The notes: generated by a model not told the origin, from the letters alone. DNA of 64,000 bases from Rothia koreensis (GCF_004136575.1 NZ_NOIQ01000001.1:434001-498000), one strand, 5' to 3'; shown: positions 1 to 9,926, numbered from the stretch's first letter. Numbers and translations: made by a program.

Positions 1-206
1 TGCAGCCAGATCGACGCCGTTTCGTCGGCGGACTGGCCCCTGCACGCCCACTCGACGATGTCGCTCATGCCCTCCACGGTCGCGATCGTGCCCACCGCCA
101 GGGCGGGGTCGGTACCGGTCGCGGCTTCCAGTACTCGGTGGACCATGTTCCGGTACTCGGTGCTGGCGGGCGACGGCAGGGCCGGAAGGCTGGTTGTTTC
201 GGGCAT
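1..206 (-). CDS. hypothetical protein, N-terminal fragment
   Basis: A leftward gene starts with ATG at 206 and stays open to the window edge, so only about 68 N-terminal residues are visible. It begins MPETTSLPALPSPAS and is followed by a helical-looking stretch (EYRNMVHRVLEAATG). Third codon positions are G/C-rich, as in real genes here. It is divergent from sbcD, with 79 bases between the two starts. I do not recognise the family and see no catalytic motif, signal peptide or membrane segment in this part. The product cannot be assigned. Confidence 0.55.
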   Translation of the reverse strand, partial: MPETTSLPALPSPASTEYRNMVHRVLEAATGTDPALAVGTIATVEGMSDIVEWACRGQSADETASIWL

Positions 207-273
207 GGGGATTATTCTAGTCGGCGCCTGGGGGCCGTCCCTCGGGCTGTCTTAACTTGTCGGTCGGGCGGGA

Positions 274-279
274 TAGGTT
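274..279 (+). promoter_or_regulatory. candidate -10 box of sbcD (leaderless start)
   Basis: The hexamer TAGGTT ends six bases before the sbcD ATG at 286, and there is no convincing ribosome binding site. This geometry would place the transcription start on the ATG itself. No good -35 box is visible. The same arrangement recurs at several other genes in the window. Confidence 0.3.
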
Positions 280-285
280 GAGCGT

Positions 286-1452
286 ATGAGAATCCTTCAT
301 ACCTCGGACCTTCACCTGGGCAGGTCCTTCCACGGTCGCTCTCTGTTCCGGGAACAAGAGGCGTGGGCGCGCGAACTGGTCGCCGTGTGCGAGGCGCAGG
401 AGGTCGGCGCCGTCATCATGGCGGGGGACATCTACGACCAGGCCTCACCCAGGACCGATGTCATCGACCAGTTCTCGCGGCTTCTGACCCGCCTTCGGGA
501 TCTCGACGTCGAGGTCGTGCTGACCAGCGGGAACCACGATTCCGCGGCTCGTCTGGGTTTTGCGTCGAACCTTCTCGAGACTGCCGGCGTTCACTTCAGG
601 ACGCGTATTGAGGACATCGATCGCCCCGTGCGCCTGGCCGACGGCACGCTGGTGTACGGGATCCCCTATCTGGATCCGCGCTCGTCAGCGGCCGTTCTGG
701 GAACCGGCCCGACGCATCACGAGGTGCTGTCCGCCGCCGTCGAGCGGGCACGCGACGACAGGCTGCGTCAGCCACACCACACCGCCGTGATCGTGGCCCA
801 CTGTTTCGCGAGCGGGGCGGAGGGCACGGATTCCGAACGGATCCTCGATACCGGCAACCTCGGCGTCGTCTCCGCGGACATCTTCGATGGGTTCGACTAC
901 GCCGCGCTGGGCCACCTGCACGGGAGACAGGCCATACGGGACACGGTCCGGTACAGCGGTTCCCCCTTGCCGTTCTCCTTCTCGGAGGCCAACCACCGGA
1001 AGGGATATTGGCTGCTGGATACCTCTGCGGAGACATTGCAGATCGAGGCGGGAGAATGGACCAAGGCGGTCGACTTGGCGTGCATCTCCGGGGAGCTCGA
1101 AGATCTCTTGTCCTCGGAGGATGTCGCCTGGGCCGAAAACTGCCTGTGCCAGGTCACCCTGACCGACCGACGCCGGCCGGCCCACCCGATGGAGCGATTG
1201 CGCGACCGATTTCCCGAAACCCTCGAACTCAAGTTCTCTGGCCTCGAGGCGACCGAACGGGACACGTACGCCTCACGAATGGCCAGAGCCCAGTCTCCGG
1301 CGGAAGCGTGCGCGGCCTTCTACGAACAGGTCAGGGGTCGAGAACTCGATACGAGGGAACACGAAGAAATCACCTCGGCGGTTGCCGAAGCGGAAAGGCT
1401 TCGGGCCGCAGGTGACATGGACTCACCGAGCGGGGAAGAGGGGCACGCATGA
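286..1452 (+). CDS. sbcD: exonuclease SbcCD, nuclease subunit SbcD (Mre11 family)
   Basis: SbcD is the Mn-dependent phosphoesterase subunit of the SbcCD complex, which opens DNA hairpins and processes blocked double-strand ends. The 388-residue product carries the calcineurin-like metal motifs in order: DLH (8-10), GDIYD (47-51), GNHD (82-85), an AHCF segment (171-174) and GHLHG (209-213). The length is normal for the family, and the C-terminal part is the capping and SbcC-binding region. The ATG at 286 is the natural start because the conserved strand MRILHTSDLH begins there. The last four bases overlap the sbcC start (ATGA at 1449), so the two are translationally coupled. Confidence 0.95.
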   Translation: MRILHTSDLHLGRSFHGRSLFREQEAWARELVAVCEAQEVGAVIMAGDIYDQASPRTDVIDQFSRLLTRLRDLDVEVVLTSGNHDSAARLGFASNLLETAGVHFRTRIEDIDRPVRLADGTLVYGIPYLDPRSSAAVLGTGPTHHEVLSAAVERARDDRLRQPHHTAVIVAHCFASGAEGTDSERILDTGNLGVVSADIFDGFDYAALGHLHGRQAIRDTVRYSGSPLPFSFSEANHRKGYWLLDTSAETLQIEAGEWTKAVDLACISGELEDLLSSEDVAWAENCLCQVTLTDRRRPAHPMERLRDRFPETLELKFSGLEATERDTYASRMARAQSPAEACAAFYEQVRGRELDTREHEEITSAVAEAERLRAAGDMDSPSGEEGHA

Positions 1453-4400
1453 GGCTGCATCACTTGGAACTGTGCGCGTTCGGACCGTTCCCGTCGAAGG
1501 AACGCGTCGATTTCGACGCCTTGAACGAGGCCGGGCTCTTCCTGCTCAGCGGCCCGACCGGGGCCGGCAAGTCGACCGTCTTCGACGCCATATGCTTTGC
1601 CCTCTACGGCTCGACCACGCGCCCGGAGAACACGAAGAGCCTCTACTCCGATTTCGCGAAGCCCGGGACCGAACCGTACGTGGACCTCGAGCTGACCGTG
1701 GGAGGCCACCGCTACCGAATCCGTCGAACACCCGAATGGGCCCGCCCCTCCACCAGGGCCAAGAGCGGCTGGGTCACGGAACATCCCCAGGTAGCTCTGT
1801 ATCGCTGCCTCGCGGAGGACGCCGTCGCAGCCTCCGACGCTGACTGGGAAGTCCTCTCGGTACGCAACGACGAGGCCGGCAGGATCGTCGCGGAAGCATT
1901 CGGCCTGACCAGGGAGCAGTTTGCGCAGGTCGTGATGCTTCCCCAGGGGCAATTCGCCCGCTTCCTCTCGGCATCATCGGATGAGCGCGAGAAACTCCTG
2001 AGACGCCTTTTCCCCGTGGACCTCTACGCCGATGTCCGGGATGTCCTGAAGCAACGCTCCGATGCCGCAGCTCAGCGATTCCGCGACTTGTCGGCCGAAG
2101 TCCGGCGGGGCCATGAGGAGGTTGCGGCGCTGCTCGAACGCCTCTCGTTGGCCGAAGGGTCCCAACCCGACCAGGCCGATGGCACGGTGTTCGTCGACAT
2201 GCAATCCGCGGTGGATCGCCTGGAGCGTGCCCGGTCACAGGCCGCGACGGCCCGTGAGCACGCGGCCGAGCAATCCAGCACAGCCGGTCGGCACGCTGAT
2301 GCTGTGGAAAGAGGAATCGGGGAATGGCGGGAACACGATCGGCTCGTGGCGCGCAGAACCGCCGTGCAGGACGCCGAACAACGGACTGCCAGGGACAAGC
2401 ACACGGCCGAACGCGCGGCCGCAGCGACTCCGGTCCATGAAGCGCTGGAGCGACTTCGACAGACACGGCAGCAAGTGGCCGACAAGAAGAAGCAACTCGC
2501 GGACCTTCTGGCTCGTGCTCGCACGCTGACCGAGGAGCCGGTTGCAGCGGTGGCGGAATCGGAATCAGAGCGCGACGTCGAGCGTGCCTACTGGTCCTCG
2601 GCCGATCAGGCCGAGGGCGAAGAATACGACGCGCTGCTCGAGCGGCGTCGTGAAACCGTGGGGGAACTGCTGCGCAGGATCCGGGACGCCGAAGAACTCG
2701 AGAGGGCATTGCTGGAGCCGGTCCGAAGGAAAACCGACGCGGAAGCGCAACTTCTTCGCGTGGTCGAACGAGAGAAAGAGCTCGGGCGGACACGCGAGAG
2801 AATGGTTCACGAGCGCGACGAACTCTCCGAGGCGATCTCCGAACTGCCGGAAGCTGCCGCGGCCGAGGCAGAGACCTCCCGAGTGCTCGAGCTGACACGC
2901 CGTGCCCAGGGAACCCGAGAGGACTTGGGGAAGGCAACGCAGGAGGCCGAGCGGGCAGAATCACGCCGCAAGGAGGCTTCCGGACACTACGACGACCTGA
3001 TGAGCAGGCGATTCCGGCAGGCCGTCATGGTTCTTGCGGACGATCTCGAAGCCGAGCAACCGTGCCCCGTGTGCGGGTCCACCGAGCACCCCGACCCCGC
3101 CCGTGCCGAAACACCGGGTCGTGACCACATGGTCTCTGAGGAGGACCTCGAACGATCCGCCCGAGAGAGGGACAGAAGCGACGCGCTCGCGAAGGAAACG
3201 TTCGCTCGGTGTGCCGAGCTCAGACGCGCGCTCGAGGAGCTGGAGTCCCAAGGTGCACGACCTCGTCTCTCTGAGGCCGAAGACGCCGCGCGCGAGGCTC
3301 GAGAACGGCACCGAGAAGTTCACGATCAGAAACAACGGTGTGCGGATATCGAAGGCCGTCTGGACGACTTGTGGCAGGAAATTCGCGACGCCGAATCACG
3401 GTCCCAAGAACTCAGAGTGGAGATCAGTGGGCTCGACTCCACGATCCAGGAGCTTCGGGACCGGCGGGCCAACCTCTCGTCCGCCCTCGACGGTGTGCCG
3501 GGCCGAGAAGAGCTGGGCAGGATCACGGCGCGAATCGACAAACTTCGTGAGCACCGTTCCGCGGCCGACCGCCTGCGAGGCCACGTGCAGGGTCTGAGAG
3601 AAAACGAGCGTGCCGCGGAAACGGATCTCGACCGAGAGGTGGCCGAGAGCGTCTTCGACGATGCAGACGAGGCAGAACGGCACTGGCTTCCCCCGCAAGA
3701 GCTCGCGGCAATGCGCGAGAGGCTGCGGGTTTTCGAGGAGGAGCGGGCCCGCATCGACGAGGCCTGGAAAGCCGCGTGGCACGAGGCCATGCTGGAACGC
3801 ATCGATGCAGGAGAATCCAGGCCGGATCCCGAGGATGCGGAACGGACCCGGAGGGCCGCCGAGGAAGCCAGAAAGATCTATGAGGAGGAGTTGGCCAGGG
3901 AAACAACGTTCCGTGAGGGCCTGTCCACGGTGGAACGGATCCGGTCCGGCGACCGGAATCTGCAAGCGGAGGTCCACCAGGCCTCGGATACCGCGCAGAT
4001 GCTCAAGGACTTGGCGGATGTGGCCTCGGGCCTCGGTGGGGAAAATCTGCAGAGGATGTCCTTGACCACTTTCGTGCTTGCCGCGCAGCTCGAAGACATC
4101 GCCGAGGCCGCGACCGTCAGGCTGAAGAACATGACCAATGGCCGGTACAGCCTGAGACATTCCGATGCCACGGCGGGAAGGAACAAGAAGTCGGGCCTGG
4201 GGTTGGAGATATTCGACTCCTGGACCTCCGAAACCCGGTCGACGTCGTCGTTGTCGGGGGGAGAGACGTTCATGGCGTCATTGTGCCTGGCCCTGGGCCT
4301 GGCGGACGTGGTCCAAGCCCGTGCCGGAGGCATTGAAGTGGATACACTCTTTGTCGACGAAGGTTTTGGATCCCTCGACGAGGACACTCTCGAGGACGTC

Positions 4401-4544
4401 ATGGACGCCATCGACGGCTTGCGCGAGAATGGCCGGGTTATTGGTCTCGTCAGCCACGTCGCCGACATGAAAACCAGAATCCCCGAGCACGTGAGAATCA
4501 CCAGGTCCCCGAGCGGGTCCTCATTGGAGTCGAAGTCAACATGA
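1449..4544 (+). CDS. sbcC: exonuclease SbcCD, ATPase subunit SbcC (Rad50 family)
   Basis: SbcC is the SMC-like ATPase that forms the SbcCD hairpin nuclease with SbcD. The 1031-residue protein has an N-terminal Walker A motif (GPTGAGKST, about 35-43), a Q-loop region near MLPQGQFARF, and two long coiled coils rich in Glu, Arg and Ala. A zinc-hook CPVC lies at 539-542, halfway along. The C-terminal ATPase half has the ABC signature LSGGETF (about 934) and Walker B with VDEGFGSLD (about 970). Length and order match actinobacterial SbcC. It overlaps sbcD by four bases upstream and the MFS gene by four bases downstream, which suggests one three-gene operon. Confidence 0.95.
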   Translation: MRLHHLELCAFGPFPSKERVDFDALNEAGLFLLSGPTGAGKSTVFDAICFALYGSTTRPENTKSLYSDFAKPGTEPYVDLELTVGGHRYRIRRTPEWARPSTRAKSGWVTEHPQVALYRCLAEDAVAASDADWEVLSVRNDEAGRIVAEAFGLTREQFAQVVMLPQGQFARFLSASSDEREKLLRRLFPVDLYADVRDVLKQRSDAAAQRFRDLSAEVRRGHEEVAALLERLSLAEGSQPDQADGTVFVDMQSAVDRLERARSQAATAREHAAEQSSTAGRHADAVERGIGEWREHDRLVARRTAVQDAEQRTARDKHTAERAAAATPVHEALERLRQTRQQVADKKKQLADLLARARTLTEEPVAAVAESESERDVERAYWSSADQAEGEEYDALLERRRETVGELLRRIRDAEELERALLEPVRRKTDAEAQLLRVVEREKELGRTRERMVHERDELSEAISELPEAAAAEAETSRVLELTRRAQGTREDLGKATQEAERAESRRKEASGHYDDLMSRRFRQAVMVLADDLEAEQPCPVCGSTEHPDPARAETPGRDHMVSEEDLERSARERDRSDALAKETFARCAELRRALEELESQGARPRLSEAEDAAREARERHREVHDQKQRCADIEGRLDDLWQEIRDAESRSQELRVEISGLDSTIQELRDRRANLSSALDGVPGREELGRITARIDKLREHRSAADRLRGHVQGLRENERAAETDLDREVAESVFDDADEAERHWLPPQELAAMRERLRVFEEERARIDEAWKAAWHEAMLERIDAGESRPDPEDAERTRRAAEEARKIYEEELARETTFREGLSTVERIRSGDRNLQAEVHQASDTAQMLKDLADVASGLGGENLQRMSLTTFVLAAQLEDIAEAATVRLKNMTNGRYSLRHSDATAGRNKKSGLGLEIFDSWTSETRSTSSLSGGETFMASLCLALGLADVVQARAGGIEVDTLFVDEGFGSLDEDTLEDVMDAIDGLRENGRVIGLVSHVADMKTRIPEHVRITRSPSGSSLESKST

Positions 4545-5926
4545 GTATGCCGCCAGTGACCGGGCCGCAGCCCCAGCTTCCCGAGCGTGACGAGCGCCGG
4601 TCTGCGAACGATCGCTTCAGCGACGACGGCCAGGAGAGCGGCAACAAACGGCCCACCGAGAGCACCATGGACCGGTTGCGGATCCTCACCGGGCTGGCCG
4701 GGCTGGGATACTTGGCGATTTCGGTCATTGCACGATTGCCGGTAGCCATGCTTCCGCTCGGAACCCTCATCATGATCGTTTCGTGGACGGACGAGATCCT
4801 GCTCGGGGGATTCGCTGCGGGCGCCATGGCGCTGAGCATGGCGGTCATCGTGCCCATCTACGGTGCCATAGCCGAGAAAATCGGCCAGCGTCTCGTCCTC
4901 ATGTTCTGCGTTCTTTCGAACATCGCGGCCATATTGTGGCTCATCAGCGAATCCGTGGAGCTGCAGAAGCCGTCGGGCGGAAGCGTGACCGGTTTGCTCT
5001 CGGCGTGCATCGTGACTGGAGCAACCTCGGCTCCCGTGGCGGCCCTGGCGCGGATCCGTTGGGCCGACGAATCGCACCGCCTCGCCGACCGGTCGCTCCT
5101 GAGCTCTTCCCTGGCGTTCGAGTCGGTGGCCGACGTCGTCGCGATCGCGCTGGGAGCCGCGGTGACGGGCGTGGCCTCCCTGCTCTGGCACGCGCACTCG
5201 ACCCTGCTGCTGGTCGGTGCCATCAACCTCGTTTCGGTGTCGGCCTTCGCCCTGACCAGGCTGAGGCACAGTGCGGCACCGCTGCCCAAGCCCGAACCGC
5301 CGAGCCCGGAAAAACAGCGGGACAACGCGGCGCGGCGCAAACTGATGTGGTTTCCCGTGGTCGGAATGGGAACGCTGGGCCTGCTTCTGGGCTCGATGCA
5401 GTCGTCCCTCGTGAGCCTGAGCCAGAATTTTGATTCGGTCGAAGGCGTGGGGCTGCTCTACGCGGTGCTCGGTCTCAGTTCCCTGGTCGCGGCGATCACG
5501 GCGAATCTTCTGCAGGTCCGGACCTCGACGTGGGGTGCTTGGCTGTTCTGGGCCTGCGCTCTGACGCTGGTGTCCCTGCCCGCTTCGATGCCAGGATCCA
5601 TCCCGACCATGGCACTGGCGCTCGTCTTCTTGGGATTCGTGGTGGGCATTGCCCTCATTGTGACCGACTCCGTCGCGACCGCGGTCACGCCCAACGGCAC
5701 CCTCGATGTCGTCATGGCCTCGACATTCGCCGCGCTCCTCAGCGGGACCGCCCTCGGGCTGGTCTGGGGTGCCGTCCTCGGGGATTCCCAGGGATACAAC
5801 ACCGCGCTGTTGTTGCCGGTGCTCAGTGCGACTGCATACCTCATCCTGGGTCATACGTACGGCTACCTCTGGCGCCGATACTTCGAGTCCAGCATTCTCG
5901 GCGGCAAGCACAGTGCTCAGCCCTGA
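4541..5926 (+). CDS. MFS transporter
   Basis: This 461-residue protein has about a dozen hydrophobic segments from residue 48 on, in the pattern of a major facilitator superfamily transporter. A charged loop (EKIGQRLVLM) after the second segment corresponds to the usual loop 2-3. The first 45 residues are hydrophilic and unlike a signal peptide. The ATG at 4541 overlaps the sbcC stop (ATGA), so it is probably cotranscribed with sbcDC; a later Met (MDRLRIL) is an alternative start. The substrate cannot be read from the sequence. It ends 28 bases from the convergent MBL hydrolase gene. Confidence 0.8.
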   Translation: MSMPPVTGPQPQLPERDERRSANDRFSDDGQESGNKRPTESTMDRLRILTGLAGLGYLAISVIARLPVAMLPLGTLIMIVSWTDEILLGGFAAGAMALSMAVIVPIYGAIAEKIGQRLVLMFCVLSNIAAILWLISESVELQKPSGGSVTGLLSACIVTGATSAPVAALARIRWADESHRLADRSLLSSSLAFESVADVVAIALGAAVTGVASLLWHAHSTLLLVGAINLVSVSAFALTRLRHSAAPLPKPEPPSPEKQRDNAARRKLMWFPVVGMGTLGLLLGSMQSSLVSLSQNFDSVEGVGLLYAVLGLSSLVAAITANLLQVRTSTWGAWLFWACALTLVSLPASMPGSIPTMALALVFLGFVVGIALIVTDSVATAVTPNGTLDVVMASTFAALLSGTALGLVWGAVLGDSQGYNTALLLPVLSATAYLILGHTYGYLWRRYFESSILGGKHSAQP

Positions 5927-5954
5927 TGCCGCCGCCGAGATGCCGGACGCGTGA

Positions 5955-6608
5955 TCACTCTCCGCGGTCGATCCACTCCTGCCGATGCGGGGCCTCCGCC
6001 CCGATCGTGGTCGAATCGCCATGACCCGTCAGCACCACGGTGTCCTTCGGCAACACGAGCAACCGATCGGTGATCGACGCGATGATGGTCGGAAAATCGC
6101 TGTACGACCGACCGGTGGCCCCGGGGCCGCCCTGGAACAGGGTATCGCCCGAGAACACAACGGGAGACGCCCCGTTCCATTCGAGGTCTTGCGAATAAAA
6201 GCAGACCGACCCCGGTGAATGCCCCGGAGTATGAATCACGGTGAGCGTAGCGTCCCCCACAGGGAGCTGGAACCCATCGGTCAGCCTGTGGAATGACGGA
6301 GCAGGTTCGCTATGAGTCAACTTCCACAGCGGTTGTTCGTCAGGGTGCAGGAAAATCGGGGCGCCGAAGCGGCCTGCCGCCTCCACCGCGAGGCCCGCGT
6401 GGTCGTCGTGCGCGTGAGTCAGGAGAATCTTCTCCACGGTCCGCGAACCCACGGCGTCGGCCACCACGTCGAGATCGTGTGCCGGATCGATGACGACACA
6501 ACCCTGGTCGTCCCCAACGACCCAGACGTTGTTGTCCACATCCCACGTACCGCCGTCGAGACTGAACGTCCCGCTCGTCTCGCGATGTTCGATGGTGCTC
6601 TGTGCCAT
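5955..6608 (-). CDS. MBL-fold metallo-hydrolase, partner of mycothiol formaldehyde dehydrogenase
   Basis: The 217-residue protein is a glyoxalase II-like metallo-beta-lactamase-fold hydrolase. Metal ligands are visible as H65-A-H67-D-D69-H70 (THAHDDHAG), H130 (TPGHSPGS), D155 (FSGDTLF) and H196 (LTGHGDS). It begins two bases after the stop of the mycothiol dehydrogenase gene, so the two are almost certainly cotranscribed. In actinobacteria this pair occurs together, and the hydrolase is thought to release formate from S-formylmycothiol or a related thioester. The exact substrate is inferred from this neighbour, not from the active site. Confidence 0.85.
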   Translation of the reverse strand: MAQSTIEHRETSGTFSLDGGTWDVDNNVWVVGDDQGCVVIDPAHDLDVVADAVGSRTVEKILLTHAHDDHAGLAVEAAGRFGAPIFLHPDEQPLWKLTHSEPAPSFHRLTDGFQLPVGDATLTVIHTPGHSPGSVCFYSQDLEWNGASPVVFSGDTLFQGGPGATGRSYSDFPTIIASITDRLLVLPKDTVVLTGHGDSTTIGAEAPHRQEWIDRGE

Positions 6609-6610
6609 GG

Positions 6611-7711
6611 TTACGCCTCCGCCACTTCAACGACCGAGCGCAGGACCTTGCCCTGCGTCATCTTCTCGAAGGCCGGTTCGATGTCCCCGAGTCCGATCTT
6701 CTCGGACACGAACGCATCAAGGTCCAACCGTCCGAGGAGGTACTGGTCAACGAGCATGGGGAAATCACGGGACGGAAGGGTGTCGCCGTACCACGCGGAC
6801 TTGATCGAACCTCCCCGCGAGAACACCTCGTCCAACGGCATCTGCAGGGTAGTACCCGGGTCGGGAACACCGACGAGTACCACGCGGCCGGCGAGATCGC
6901 GGGCCTGGAAGGCCTGTTCGAAGGTCTTCGCGATTCCGACCGCATCGATGACCAGGTCGGCTCCATAGCCCCCGGTCAGCTCCCGAATGGCCTCGACCGC
7001 ATCCCGCGACGAGGAATTGACCGTGTGCGTGGCTCCCAGCGACTGGGCGGTGGCGAGCTTGTCGTCGTCGATGTCGACGGCGATGATCTTCGTGGCCCCC
7101 GCCAGGGCAGCGCCCGCAACGGCGGCGGTGCCGACGCCTCCGCACCCGATGACAGCGACCGACTCCCCGCGCGCGACTTGGCCCGTGTTGATGGCGGCGC
7201 CGATTCCGGCGGTGATGCCGCACCCGAGGAGTCCCACGGCGGCATACTGGTCGGTGTCCAGGTCTCCCTCGATCTTGGTGCACTGACCGGCGGCCACCAA
7301 GGTCTTTTCCGCAAAGGCGCCGATACCGAGGGCTGCCTCGAGCTCGGTGCCGTCCTCGAGGGTCATCTTCTGCTCGGCATTGTGAGTGTCGAAGCAGTAT
7401 TGCGGTTGGCCCTTCTTGCACGCCCGGCATTCGCCGCAGACGGCGCGCCAATTGAGGATCACGTGGTCACCGGGCTCGACGTCGGACACGCCGTCGCCCA
7501 CCGCCTCGACCACGCCGGAGGCCTCGTGGCCCAACAGATAAGGAAAGTTGTCTCCGACTCCGCCACGCTTGTAATGGAGGTCGGTTTGGCAGACGCCGCA
7601 CGTCAGAATCTTGACGAGCGCTTCGCCGGGGCCGGGATCGGGAACGTTGATGGTCGTGACTTCGACCGGCGCGTCCTTCTCCCGCGAGATGACGGCCTTG
7701 ACCTTCTGCAT
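6611..7711 (-). CDS. mscR: S-(hydroxymethyl)mycothiol dehydrogenase (NAD/factor-dependent formaldehyde dehydrogenase)
   Basis: This is a zinc-dependent medium-chain alcohol dehydrogenase that oxidises the mycothiol-formaldehyde adduct to S-formylmycothiol. The 366-residue form has catalytic zinc ligands C41 (GVCQTD) and H62 (GHE), structural zinc cysteines C92, C95, C98 and C106, and a Rossmann glycine motif ([12 protein letters not shown]). I chose ATG 7711 over the longer frame starting at 7789 because AAGGAGG (7717-7723) sits five bases before it and conserved sequence (VKAVISREK) begins there. It forms a pair with the downstream MBL hydrolase. The assignment to mycothiol rather than glutathione rests on the family resemblance and the actinobacterial context. 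Confidence 0.9.
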   Translation of the reverse strand: MQKVKAVISREKDAPVEVTTINVPDPGPGEALVKILTCGVCQTDLHYKRGGVGDNFPYLLGHEASGVVEAVGDGVSDVEPGDHVILNWRAVCGECRACKKGQPQYCFDTHNAEQKMTLEDGTELEAALGIGAFAEKTLVAAGQCTKIEGDLDTDQYAAVGLLGCGITAGIGAAINTGQVARGESVAVIGCGGVGTAAVAGAALAGATKIIAVDIDDDKLATAQSLGATHTVNSSSRDAVEAIRELTGGYGADLVIDAVGIAKTFEQAFQARDLAGRVVLVGVPDPGTTLQMPLDEVFSRGGSIKSAWYGDTLPSRDFPMLVDQYLLGRLDLDAFVSEKIGLGDIEPAFEKMTQGKVLRSVVEVAEA

Positions 7712-7831
7712 GAGAGCCTCCTTGGAGATCAATGTGTGGTCTGGGCGGCGTCGAAGGACGTCCTTCGGAACCGCTTCGACATCAGTCAATCACAACGGAT
7801 CGGGGAGACGCCGCGTCGATCTCTTCTCGGC

Positions 7832-8671
7832 TTAATCCTCGTCAAGGTGGGCGGTGACCGCGCGTGCGAACGCGCCGGAGGTGAGAGCGTTGACGTGTGT
7901 GCGACCGGGGAGCTCACGGTAGACGGCGTCCGGACCGAGGTAATCGACCAGGTCGGGGGAGTCCTGGGCCACGTTGTCCTCGCTGCCGGTGACGACCAGC
8001 GTGGGCTGAGTCGGAGCATGTTCTGCGGACGGTCCGAATTTGGGGACGGACAGCCGGTCGGCGCACGTCAGGAGGCCGCCTCGATCGAGCTCCGAGGAAT
8101 CGACGAACTCGAGGACCTCTCGCGCGGCGGGAGACATGGTGGGATCGTTCCGGAGCGAACCTGTGCGTACACCGTGGGCGAATTCGGACAATTCATCGTG
8201 AGCCGGCAGGCCTCCCAGAACCAGTCGCCGAATCAATCGGTCCTCCTGGCAGGCGAGATCCCAGGCGAGCCGTGCTCCCAGCGAGTAACCGAACAGGTCG
8301 ACGACGCCGTGGTCAGAGTCCAGGGAAGCGTTCGCCTCGTGGCCGAGAGACCGGCGAATCGCCTCCGACATCGCATCCAGGACGTCGAGGGAGGTCAGGG
8401 CGTGGTCCGAGGAGTCTTCGAGACCGAGGACGCCTTCGGTGACCGATCTCTGTCCGTAGTGGGCGCGAATGCGAGCTGCGGCCGAGGCGTCGTCGTGCCA
8501 GGGAAGGTGGAGGAATACGAGGGTTCTCTGGGGCCCGAGACGCCGGAGCCAGCCGGTGGCCAACCAACACTGCGTGACCGTGGTCGCGAAACCGTGGACG
8601 AGGACCAGAGGCACCGAACCCGCGCCCTCGGCGTGTTCGCCGGAGACGCGGGTCCATCGAAGATCGGGCAC
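7832..8671 (-). CDS. alpha/beta hydrolase
   Basis: This 279-residue protein has the alpha/beta hydrolase fold. The oxyanion strand is HGFA (26-29), the nucleophile elbow is GYSLG with S130, the acid is probably D232 (TGSEDNVA), and the histidine is H259 (GRTHVNA). No signal peptide is visible, so it should be cytosolic. It starts four bases after the yihY-like gene ends, so both are likely on one leftward transcript. A 120-base gap separates it from the mycothiol dehydrogenase. The substrate is unknown; esterase, lipase and C-C hydrolase activities are all possible. Confidence 0.8.
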   Translation of the reverse strand: MPDLRWTRVSGEHAEGAGSVPLVLVHGFATTVTQCWLATGWLRRLGPQRTLVFLHLPWHDDASAAARIRAHYGQRSVTEGVLGLEDSSDHALTSLDVLDAMSEAIRRSLGHEANASLDSDHGVVDLFGYSLGARLAWDLACQEDRLIRRLVLGGLPAHDELSEFAHGVRTGSLRNDPTMSPAAREVLEFVDSSELDRGGLLTCADRLSVPKFGPSAEHAPTQPTLVVTGSEDNVAQDSPDLVDYLGPDAVYRELPGRTHVNALTSGAFARAVTAHLDED

Positions 8672-8675
8672 GGGA

Positions 8676-9752
8676 TCAGCCCTGGTCGGAGTAGTCCAGG
8701 CGATCGTTCTGGAGCCTCAGTCTGCGCCCTTCGTCCACGAACTTCTGGCGGGATTCCACCAGTTTGTGCGCCTGCCGCGTGTCGCGGGGAGGAAGCTGAA
8801 GGTGTTCCTCGGCGCGGATTCCGGCCTCGAGTTCACGGGCCCGTTCCAATTCGGAGTCCAGCACGGCGCCGAAGAGGAGGACGTTGTTCATGATCCAGAT
8901 GAACAGCAGCATCACGATCACGCCGCCGATGGTCCCGTAGGTCGCGTTGTAGCTTCCGAAATTCGATACGTAGAAGCCGAAGGCCGCGCCCGCGATGGCC
9001 ATAGCGACGAGTGAGAATGCGGCACCCGGGCTCAACCACTGGAGCTTCGGCTGCTTGACGTTCGGGGTCGCGTAGTAGAGGAGGGCGATGAAGGCCACGG
9101 CAAGGATCAGCATGACGATCCACCTGGCCCAGCTCCAGACCTCCACGGCCGTGTCGCCGAGGCCGATCCAGTCGCCCGCGGCGTGAAGAATGCTCCCGGA
9201 CAGAAGGAGAACCAGCATCATGATCACCACGATCACGACCATGAAAAAGGTGACGACCAGATTGATCGGCCGCAATTTCCAGATCGGCCGTCCCTCGACG
9301 ACGCCGTAGATCTTGTTCAGGGCACGGCCGAATCCGCCGACGTAGCCGGACGCGGTCCAGAGGGCACCGACGACACCGGTGATCAGGGCGATCACGCCGG
9401 CTCCCGTGGAGCTGGTCAGTTGCGTGATGGGTTCCTTGATCAGTGCCATCAGTTCTTCAGGCGCATAAGGCCGGATGAAGTCGAGAATCGCTGTCGTGGT
9501 GGTGTCTCCCTCGCCGAACACGCCGAGCAGTGAGACGACGGCCAGCAGACCCGGGAACAGGGACAGCACCGCGAAATACGTCAGCGAGGCGGCGAGGTCG
9601 GTCCCGCCATCGGCGGTGAACGAATTCACTGACCTCTTGAACACGTATCCCCACCCGGGTTTGCAGATCTGGGACAAATTCTTCGCTTTGTCCCGATGAG
9701 CCGCTTTCGGGGCGTGTTCCGATTTGTGAATTGTCTGTTCCGAAAGATCCAT
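8676..9752 (-). CDS. YihY/BrkB family inner-membrane protein
   Basis: The 358-residue product belongs to the YihY/virulence-factor BrkB family, polytopic membrane proteins of uncertain function. The conserved N-terminal core ADGGTDLAASLTYFAVLSLF precedes six hydrophobic segments, and GGVIVMLLFIWIMN lies near the end. The tail after the last segment is charged and cytoplasmic. I prefer ATG 9752, with AGGA nine bases upstream, to the longer GTG frame at 9782. The family was once annotated as ribonuclease BN, which was a mistake, so a nuclease role should not be inferred. Confidence 0.85.
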   Translation of the reverse strand: MDLSEQTIHKSEHAPKAAHRDKAKNLSQICKPGWGYVFKRSVNSFTADGGTDLAASLTYFAVLSLFPGLLAVVSLLGVFGEGDTTTTAILDFIRPYAPEELMALIKEPITQLTSSTGAGVIALITGVVGALWTASGYVGGFGRALNKIYGVVEGRPIWKLRPINLVVTFFMVVIVVIMMLVLLLSGSILHAAGDWIGLGDTAVEVWSWARWIVMLILAVAFIALLYYATPNVKQPKLQWLSPGAAFSLVAMAIAGAAFGFYVSNFGSYNATYGTIGGVIVMLLFIWIMNNVLLFGAVLDSELERARELEAGIRAEEHLQLPPRDTRQAHKLVESRQKFVDEGRRLRLQNDRLDYSDQG

Positions 9753-9926
9753 GAATAACGATCCTGTGGTTTCTAGGGGCACGACCTCATCGCGCGGTGC
9801 AGTGTGCAGGCAAGGGATATTGCCTTTCTACAACGTACCCGAAAACAAGCCGAACCCCGGCTGGTTGGGGAGAATGTTGCTCAATTCTTGTGGGATGGCC
9901 TCGGCTGGCGGGTACCCGGGCAGAGA

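Noticed and set aside
3878-6022. A 714-residue leftward frame opposite sbcC and the MFS gene
   Set aside because: It lies antisense to two clear genes, its translation is Arg/His/Gln-rich with no domain, and it is a product of G/C-biased third positions.
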